Source of the DNA: VRUE01 sp963699225
GTDB taxonomy: Bacteria > Actinomycetota > Thermoleophilia > Solirubrobacterales > 70-9
Direction of reading: 5' to 3'
Assembly: GCA_963699225.1 (NCBI GenBank)
Contig: OY969423.1
Location: 620,001-684,000 of the forward strand
DNA: 64,000 nt
Shown: positions 58,402 through 64,000 of the stretch, in pieces
Layout: the number at the start of each line of letters is the position of its first letter
Position numbering within the stretch: position 1 is the stretch's first letter
The notes under the pieces: model-generated
Database searches by the model: none
What the model was told of the DNA's origin: nothing
The model's input: the letters and a program-made list of their open reading frames with translations, nothing else
Position numbers and translations under genes: made by a program

Positions 58402-60257
58402 TCGTCCTTGCCGCTCTGTGTTGAGCGCGACCGACCGCGACCACCCCTGCGACCGCGACGGCTACTGCGCGAGGCGGAGGATTCTAGCTGGGAGCCGTTT
58501 TCCTCGCCGCCAGCGCCAGCACCGTCGCCGTTGACCGCCTCTCCCTCGGGCAGCGAGGCCACCGCGGCGGCCCTCTCAACACGCTCGATCCGCACCAGTT
58601 TGCGCTGGCCGACGAAGCGGCCGCCACCGGTGACGCTGACGATGTAGGAGTCGACCCGGGCGACGGCGTCGTCGGCGTTGTACATGTGCGGCTCGTCGAT
58701 TTTGACCAGCACCTCCTCGCCGACCTTGAAGGGCAGCGCTCGCTCCTCGATCTCAGCCCGGCTGCCCGTTTCGACCACCTCGAAGGTGTCGATCGGCAGC
58801 GCGTCGCCGCCCTCGAAGTGGAACTGCTTGCCGGTCTCGGCCTCGAGCTCAGCGAGGCCGCTCTCGGGATCGATCAGCTCAGCGGCGACCTTGGGATGGA
58901 CCCGCAGCAGCAGCGCCTCGGCCTCTTTGGCCCCGGCGGCGATGTCCGGCAGGCGGCGCATCGCGTCGAGCGCCACCGTCTCGCCGGAGAGCACGACGCC
59001 TTCGCCCTCGCAGGTCGGGCAGGGCACGGTGAGGATCTCGCGCACGCCGTCGGTGACGTTCTGGCGGGTCATCTCGACCAGGCCCAGCGGCGAGACCTCG
59101 ACCACGTAGCTCTTCGACTTGTCGGCGTCGAGCGCTTTGCGCAGCGTTTTCAGCACTTTGTCGCGATTGCGGGCCCGCGCCATGTCGATGAAGTCGATGA
59201 CGATGATGCCGCCGATGTCACGCAGGCGCAGCTGCCGCACGGCCTCCTCGGCCGCCTCGGTGTTGACCCGCGTGATCGTCTCCTCGAGACCGCCTTTGCC
59301 GCGGCCGGTGAAGCTGCCGCTGTTGACGTCCATCACGGTCAGCGCCTCGGCGTAGTCGATGATCAGATAGCCACCCGAGGCGAGGTCGACGCGCTTGCCC
59401 AGGGTCGACTCGATCTCCTTGTCGATGCCCCATTTCTCGAACAGCGGCTTGCGCTCCTCATAGAGTTCGACGCCGTCGACCAGCTCCGGCGCGGTGCGCT
59501 GGAAGAAGCTGGTCACCCGTTCGAACTGCTTGGGCGAATCGATGATCGCTTTTTCGAAGTCGCTGAGGAAGACGTCACGCAGGACTCGCACCGGCAGGTC
59601 GGCCTCCTGGAAGACGAGGTCCGGAGCGACGATCTGCTCGGTGCGCCGCGCCAGCACGTCGTTGAGCTTGTGCAAGTAACCGATCTCGCGCACGAAATCG
59701 GCCTTTTTGGCGCCGTGGGCTGCGGTGCGGACGATCAGCCCGCCCGGGCCTTTGTAGGTACGGTCGACCATCTTGCGCAGGCGGTCGCGCTCGGAGTCGG
59801 CTAGGCGGCGGCTGACGCCGACGCCGCTGCCCTGTGGGGCGTAGACCAGGTAACGGCCGGCGATCGAGACGTTCATCGAGAGCCGCGCGCCCTTGGTCTT
59901 GAGCGGGTCCTTGACCACCTGCACGACGATCTCCTGACCGGGTTTGATCAGCTCGTCGATGCGGCGGCCTTTGCCGGTGCCGCGGCCACGCCTCGGCGCC
60001 TGTTCCCCGTTGGGGAGGACGATCTCGTCGACGTGGAGGAAGCCGTTGCGCTCGAGGCCGATGTCGACGAAGGCGGCCTCCATGCCGGGCAGGACGTTGT
60101 CGACCTTGCCCTTGTAGATGTTGCCGACGATCGAACGCCGGCCACGGCGCTCGATGTAGAGCTCCGCTACGTCGCGTTTGCCGCCTTTTGTTTTTGACTC
60201 GAGGACGGCGACGCGGGTCTCGCCACGATCGGCAGAAACCAGAATTGTCTTTTTCAT
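58398..60257 (-). CDS. rng: ribonuclease E/G family endoribonuclease with C-terminal TRAM-like domain
   Basis: 619 aa. The S1 domain with an internal basic insert (GNIYKGKVDNVLPGMEAAFVD, RRGRGTGKGRR) is followed by the RNase-H-like catalytic part. Catalytic aspartates lie in TVMDVNSGSFTG (about 309) and VIDFIDMARAR (about 357), and the zinc-link Cys in CPTCEGEG (about 415). Residues 510-562 (FKVGEEVLVKIDEPH, AVARVDSYIVSV, GQRKLVRIERVERA) look like a TRAM domain. A basic Arg/Gly tail ends the protein. It is upstream of, and coupled to, rplU-rpmA. RNase E versus G naming is uncertain. Confidence 0.92.
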   Translation of the reverse strand: MKKTILVSADRGETRVAVLESKTKGGKRDVAELYIERRGRRSIVGNIYKGKVDNVLPGMEAAFVDIGLERNGFLHVDEIVLPNGEQAPRRGRGTGKGRRIDELIKPGQEIVVQVVKDPLKTKGARLSMNVSIAGRYLVYAPQGSGVGVSRRLADSERDRLRKMVDRTYKGPGGLIVRTAAHGAKKADFVREIGYLHKLNDVLARRTEQIVAPDLVFQEADLPVRVLRDVFLSDFEKAIIDSPKQFERVTSFFQRTAPELVDGVELYEERKPLFEKWGIDKEIESTLGKRVDLASGGYLIIDYAEALTVMDVNSGSFTGRGKGGLEETITRVNTEAAEEAVRQLRLRDIGGIIVIDFIDMARARNRDKVLKTLRKALDADKSKSYVVEVSPLGLVEMTRQNVTDGVREILTVPCPTCEGEGVVLSGETVALDAMRRLPDIAAGAKEAEALLLRVHPKVAAELIDPESGLAELEAETGKQFHFEGGDALPIDTFEVVETGSRAEIEERALPFKVGEEVLVKIDEPHMYNADDAVARVDSYIVSVTGGGRFVGQRKLVRIERVERAAAVASLPEGEAVNGDGAGAGGEENGSQLESSASRSSRRGRRGGRGRSRSTQSGKDE

Positions 60258-60308
60258 TTGAGTTAGCTCAGTTCAGAGTAGGTACGCACGCCTGGTCCCT
60301 TCAAGGGA

Positions 60309-61505
60309 TCACCAAGCGAACCTGCCTTTCTGGCTGAGCCGCGCTTGCATGTGGATGCTCTGGAGGACGCCGACCGCCACGAAGGTCGCCAAGACAGACG
60401 ACCCTCCGTAGCTCATCAGCGGTAGGGGGATGCCGGTGATCGGCATGATCCCCAAGTTCATCCCCACGTTTACGAAGACCTGGAAAAGGAGCATGCCGGC
60501 GATACCGCCGGCGACCAGGGTTCCGTAGGAGTTCTTCGAGAGCGTCACAATCCGCAGCGCCCGCCAGATGAGCAGGGCGTATAGGGATAGGACCAACGCG
60601 GCTCCCATGAATCCGTAGCGCTCACCGATCACGGCGAAAATGAAATCGGTGTGCCGCTCAGGGACAAAGTTGAGCCGCGTTTGGGTGGCCCGATCGCCTC
60701 GTCCGGTTTTCTCCCCGGAACCGATGGCGATCTTGGCCTGGTTTTGCTGATAGCCCGCGTCGCTGGGGTCCGCGCTCGGGTGCAGGAAAGAGGTCAGCCT
60801 CTGCTCCTGGTAGCCCTTCAAAACTGGCGTCCCAACTGCGGGCGCCACAACGAGAACCGCCACTGTCAAAGCGACGAAGGCCGCGCCGATCACCGCGAAG
60901 TGCGTCCAACGGACGCCCCCCACGTACATCACGGCGAGGGTGATTGCCCCGAACACCAAAGCGGTGCCGAGATCCGGCTGCATGAAGACGAGCGCAGCCG
61001 GCGCCAGGCCGAGGCATAGGTAGCGCACAGTGCGCTGCCAGTCGGAGCCACTCCTGGCGCCATCGATGACGAACCCGGCAAGGGCCAAGACGAGCAGCAC
61101 CTTGCCGAGCTCCGATGGCTGGAAACTGAAGAAGGGAAGTTCGAAGGAGCGCCGCGAGCCGCGCGCGGCGAAGCCGAAGACGAAGACCAGCGAGATGCTG
61201 ACGCAGAGGAAGGTGTAGATGCCGACGCGCAGCTCGCGGAAGCGTGAGTAGTCGATGCGGGTCAGCAGATACATGGCGACGATCCCGAGCACGCCGTAGA
61301 TCGCCTGCCGGTCGACGAAGTAATAGGGACTGCCGGGGACGTCCTGCTTCGTCGCCTGGGCCAGGGTGAAGACGCTGAAGGCGACGAGGGCGGCGGCGGA
61401 GACCGCCAAGGTGCCATCCATGTAGGGCAGGCCAAGCCGCTCGGCGATGCCGGGATGGACTGCGAAAGGCTCTGGCCGGGCGCGGCGCGCGCGAGTGGCG
61501 TACAT
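60309..61505 (-). CDS. rodA: rod-shape-determining peptidoglycan glycosyltransferase RodA
   Basis: 398 aa SEDS polymerase with ten predicted TM segments. It shows QPSELGKVLLVLALAGFVID, FMQPDLGTALVF and PITGIPLPLMSYGGSSVLAT. The periplasmic loop contains the conserved Asp region (HTDFIFAVIGERYG). It pairs with the class B PBP encoded six bases upstream for lateral wall synthesis. Last of mreC-mreD-mrdA-rodA. Confidence 0.95.
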   Translation of the reverse strand: MYATRARRARPEPFAVHPGIAERLGLPYMDGTLAVSAAALVAFSVFTLAQATKQDVPGSPYYFVDRQAIYGVLGIVAMYLLTRIDYSRFRELRVGIYTFLCVSISLVFVFGFAARGSRRSFELPFFSFQPSELGKVLLVLALAGFVIDGARSGSDWQRTVRYLCLGLAPAALVFMQPDLGTALVFGAITLAVMYVGGVRWTHFAVIGAAFVALTVAVLVVAPAVGTPVLKGYQEQRLTSFLHPSADPSDAGYQQNQAKIAIGSGEKTGRGDRATQTRLNFVPERHTDFIFAVIGERYGFMGAALVLSLYALLIWRALRIVTLSKNSYGTLVAGGIAGMLLFQVFVNVGMNLGIMPITGIPLPLMSYGGSSVLATFVAVGVLQSIHMQARLSQKGRFAW

Positions 61506-61511
61506 CGCCCC

Positions 61512-63383
61512 CTAGCCTTCGCTTTCTTCTTCTTCGGTGCTCGCGTCGTGAGCGAGCTCTTTGGCGAAATACGCTTCCAGGATCTTCCTTGCTGCCGGCG
61601 CGGCCGATTCTGCGCCGAAACCGCCTTCCTCCATCGTAACGAAAGTGACGATACGCGGATTGGGGTAAGGAGCGAGGACGCCGTACCACGACTGGTCGAG
61701 ATGGGGCGGGCGCTGGGCGGTGCCTGTCTTGCCGGCCACCGGGATCGGGAAGTCGCCGAAGACTTCAAACGACGTACCGCCGCCGTTCTGCGCGGCGTCG
61801 TGCAGCCCTTCCAGGATCGCGGCCCTGTATTCCGGGTTGATGTGGATGTGGCGCTGCGGCTTGGGGTCGATTTCCCGCAGCACCCGGCCGGCGGGGTCGT
61901 CGATTTCCTTGCCGAGGTGCGGGGTGACGACGGTGCCGCCGTTGGCCAGGGTCGCGTAGGCGACCGCCATCTGCAGCGGGTTGGTCTGCAGATCGCCCTG
62001 CCCGGTGGCCAGCTGGACGTTGTCCCCCGCCGACCAGGGCCTTTCGGTTCCGCCTTCCTTGTAGAGCTGGTTGCGCCAATGCTGGGAGGGGAGCAGGGTT
62101 TCGTCTTCGACCGGCAGGTCGATGCCGGTCGGCCGCCCGATGCCGAGCGCGTGCGCCCAGTGCTGCAGCTCGCCGGTATTCCACATGCGGTAGCCAAGCG
62201 TGTAGAAGAAGACGTCCGAGGAGACTTCCAGCGCCTGGACGAGGCTGACCGCGCCGTTGGCCGCTTCTCCCGCGTTTTTGAAGATCTGGCCGCCGATTTC
62301 CAGCTGGCCGGGGTCGTCGATCACTTCACCGAGCTGCAGTTTGCCGCTTTCGAGCGCGGCAAGGGCGGTTATGAGCTTGAAGGTCGAGCCCGTCGGATAG
62401 AGGCCGTTGGTTACCCGGTCGAGGAGCGGCGCGGCGGGATTGTTATAGGTCTCGTCGACCTGGTTCTGGGAAAGCGGCGGAGTGAGCGAGGCGGGTTCAT
62501 AGGTCGGGAACGAGCCGAGGCCGAGGATTTCGCCGGTGTGCACGTCCATCGTGATGAAGCCGCCGGGAAGACCCCGTTCGGCCAGCGCCGCCTCCCCCGC
62601 CACCTGCACTTTTTCGTCGATCGAGAGCTTGAGATTGTCGCCGGGCGAAGGGGGCTCGGTGAAGAGCCTCCCGTTCGGGGTTGGCTCGCCGAGGGCATCG
62701 ACCTGGACTCTGGTCAGACCGGGCTTGCCGCGCAGAAAACGATCATAGGTGTCCTCCAGTCCGTTCTGGCCAATCTCGTCGCCTGGCTGCAGGCGACGGA
62801 AGCGCGGCTCTTTCAGCTGTTTTTCGGTGACCTCGCCGACGGTGCCGAGGATGTGGGCGGCGAGGGTCCCGTCCGGGTAGTCGCGGACGAAGACGCGCTC
62901 GACCTCGACGCCGGGAAAGCGCGCCTGGTTCTCTTGCAGGTAATAGACGAGGTCGTGGCCGACGTCGCGGCGCAGCGTCACCGGCGCTGCCGGCGCCAGC
63001 TTCAGCTCTTCGTGCATCGTCTTGCGCACCCTGGGCAGGGTGCTGTGGGTCAGGGCGGCGAGCTTCGCCAGCTCGGCGCGGCGTTCACGCAGATCGGTTG
63101 GCAGTTTGCGCGGGTTGACCTGTAGGGCGAGACTGGTGCGGTTGGCGACCAGCACCTTGCCGTTGCGATATTGGATCTCGCCGCGCGGAGCGCTGGTGCG
63201 GAAGGAGCGGGTGCGGTTGTTCTTCGCTTCGGCGAGATACTTTTCGCCGTCGATCACCTGCAGCAGCCAGAGCCTGAAAAAAAGGACTCCAAAGAGAACA
63301 ACCGCGACGCCCCCGAAGAGGGCGATACGCAGCGCCAGGCGGTTGGTCATCGCAGGACCGCGCTCGTCGGAGCGGAGGTACAT
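61512..63383 (-). CDS. mrdA: penicillin-binding protein 2 (class B transpeptidase)
   Basis: 623 aa. It has one N-terminal TM (18-42) and a pedestal domain from 60 (SAPRGEIQYRNG). The transpeptidase has S333-T-F-K336 (SXXK), SSD at 388-390 (SXN position) and KTG at 552-554. ATG 63383 is chosen over ATG 63350 because GAGGA lies upstream at suitable spacing. The acidic C-terminus is STEEEESEG. Glu codons are mostly GAA. It works with RodA and MreCD in elongation. Confidence 0.95.
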   Translation of the reverse strand: MYLRSDERGPAMTNRLALRIALFGGVAVVLFGVLFFRLWLLQVIDGEKYLAEAKNNRTRSFRTSAPRGEIQYRNGKVLVANRTSLALQVNPRKLPTDLRERRAELAKLAALTHSTLPRVRKTMHEELKLAPAAPVTLRRDVGHDLVYYLQENQARFPGVEVERVFVRDYPDGTLAAHILGTVGEVTEKQLKEPRFRRLQPGDEIGQNGLEDTYDRFLRGKPGLTRVQVDALGEPTPNGRLFTEPPSPGDNLKLSIDEKVQVAGEAALAERGLPGGFITMDVHTGEILGLGSFPTYEPASLTPPLSQNQVDETYNNPAAPLLDRVTNGLYPTGSTFKLITALAALESGKLQLGEVIDDPGQLEIGGQIFKNAGEAANGAVSLVQALEVSSDVFFYTLGYRMWNTGELQHWAHALGIGRPTGIDLPVEDETLLPSQHWRNQLYKEGGTERPWSAGDNVQLATGQGDLQTNPLQMAVAYATLANGGTVVTPHLGKEIDDPAGRVLREIDPKPQRHIHINPEYRAAILEGLHDAAQNGGGTSFEVFGDFPIPVAGKTGTAQRPPHLDQSWYGVLAPYPNPRIVTFVTMEEGGFGAESAAPAARKILEAYFAKELAHDASTEEEESEG

Positions 63384-63392
63384 AGCCGTTCC

Positions 63393-63941
63393 TCAGGCTC
63401 CCAGCGCCCTCGGCTGGCGCCGGCGCTGCACCTTCGGCTCCTCGACCAGGGCCGGACGCAGCACCCGCCGCACGAGCAGGTAGAGCGGCCAGCCGAGGAA
63501 GAACGCGTAGACGCTCTTCAGCAGCAGGTCGCGGACGATCAGCAAGCTCACCGGGGCGTCGATCCCGAGCAGCAGCTGGATCACGCCGAAGCCGATCTCG
63601 GCGCCCAGGGTGAAGCCCATGCAAAGCAGGGCGGGCGCCAGCGAGTTGTGGATCTCAAAGCGCTCGCGGAAGAGCCCGGCCAGGTAGCCGACGCTGAGCA
63701 GTACCAGCGAGGAGACGCCGAGCGCCTCGACCAGGAGGCAATCGAGGAAGAAGCCGATCGAGAAGCCGGCGACGGCGCCAGTGAGGCTGCCACCGAGCAG
63801 GGCGAGGCAGACGACCAGGGCCGGGAGGATGTCCGGGCTGACGTGGAAAAGTTCGACCTGGGAGAAGAAGGAGAGCTGCAGGAGGACGCCGAGCAGCCCG
63901 ATCAGGGCGATGCGGGCGACGATCTTCGGGGTGAGGATCAC
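63393..63941 (-). CDS. mreD: rod-shape-determining protein MreD
   Basis: 182 aa with five to six TM segments (IALIGLLGVLLQLSFFSQVE, ALVVCLALLGGSLTGAVAGF, SIGFFLDCLLVEALGVSSLV) and a basic C-terminal tail. GTG 63941 overlaps the mreC stop (GTGA). It is a scaffold of the elongasome. Confidence 0.92.
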   Translation of the reverse strand: MILTPKIVARIALIGLLGVLLQLSFFSQVELFHVSPDILPALVVCLALLGGSLTGAVAGFSIGFFLDCLLVEALGVSSLVLLSVGYLAGLFRERFEIHNSLAPALLCMGFTLGAEIGFGVIQLLLGIDAPVSLLIVRDLLLKSVYAFFLGWPLYLLVRRVLRPALVEEPKVQRRRQPRALGA

Positions 63942-64000
63942 CCGCGCGAACCCCCGGTCAGGACCTGGACCAGGTCGAGGTTGCGCAGATCGGCGAAGGG
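63938..64000 (-). CDS. mreC: rod-shape-determining protein MreC, C-terminal end (partial)
   Basis: Only the last 20 codons and the TGA (63938-63940) are in the window. The translation PFADLRNLDLVQVLTGG matches the usual MreC C-terminus, in which Pro-Phe-X-Asp-Leu precedes a final hydrophobic strand. Position upstream of mreD supports the call. Confidence 0.85.
   Translation of the reverse strand, partial: PFADLRNLDLVQVLTGGSRG

Overview
The window is a dense, high-GC bacterial chromosome segment. GatCAB with a single GltX, GTG/TTG starts, long chains of ATGA/GTGA-overlapping genes, an mreCD-mrdA-rodA locus and lysine/alanine-tailed ribosomal proteins suggest a deep-branching Actinomycetota, most likely Thermoleophilia/Solirubrobacterales. 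That placement is inferred from gene content and style, not from a database match.

Layout. 1-1.2 kb: a 43-aa basic ORF and a two-TM hypothetical protein. 1.2-4.3 kb: gatC-gatA-gatB. 4.4-7.4 kb: small membrane protein, GMC oxidoreductase, long hairpin, proline-tailed membrane protein. 7.4-11.2 kb: pcrA-folD and a lipoprotein. 11.2-16.2 kb: a cysteine locus (cymR-like Rrf2 regulator, cysK, cysE) containing two guests, a hicAB toxin-antitoxin pair and a 2.4-kb element. The element is bounded by perfect 24-bp direct repeats that duplicate the 3' end of the Rrf2 gene. 16.3-26.3 kb: an atypical response regulator, an HDOD-LuxR fusion, gltX, nfo, a VOC protein, an acyl-CoA dehydrogenase, a Cys-rich protein and dnaE. 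26.3-38.1 kb: Rpf-like exported protein, then the nearly unbroken reverse-strand run trmH-pheS-pheT-argC-argJ-argB-argD-two envelope proteins-argG-51-aa protein. 38.2-42.7 kb: rplT, rpmI, infC, thrS, with wecB lying antiparallel between infC and rpmI. 42.8-50 kb: GT-C-like membrane protein, AraC regulator, VOC protein, tRNA-Val, hypothetical gene, zwf, two exported proteins including an S1 protease, tRNA-Cys. 50-54.1 kb: proB-proA-nadD-rsfS-coiled-coil gene. 54.2-64 kb: acyltransferase, obg, rpmA, rplU, RNase E/G, rodA, mrdA, mreD and the end of mreC.

The strongest novelty is the 2,443-bp element at 13372-15838. It has gene-3'-end attachment repeats and internal arm-like repeats, but no recombinase. 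Its cargo is five tightly packed small genes: four helix-turn-helix proteins and a 219-aa protein with a beta-repeat-like linker and a glycine-rich hydrophobic C-terminus. It looks like a non-autonomous, integrase-less integrative cassette with an undescribed regulatory or defence-like system. The second is a three-copy family of long hairpins (6699-6774, 56025-56099, 57479-57551). They share an ACTCAA bulge and a G-rich inner stem, but their outer arms are copy-specific and compensatory, and each sits at a gene 3' end.

Most genes are core housekeeping functions on the minus strand: translation, cysteine, arginine and proline synthesis, DNA repair and replication, cell-wall elongation. No CRISPR array, rRNA, insertion sequence, T-box or metabolite riboswitch was recognised.
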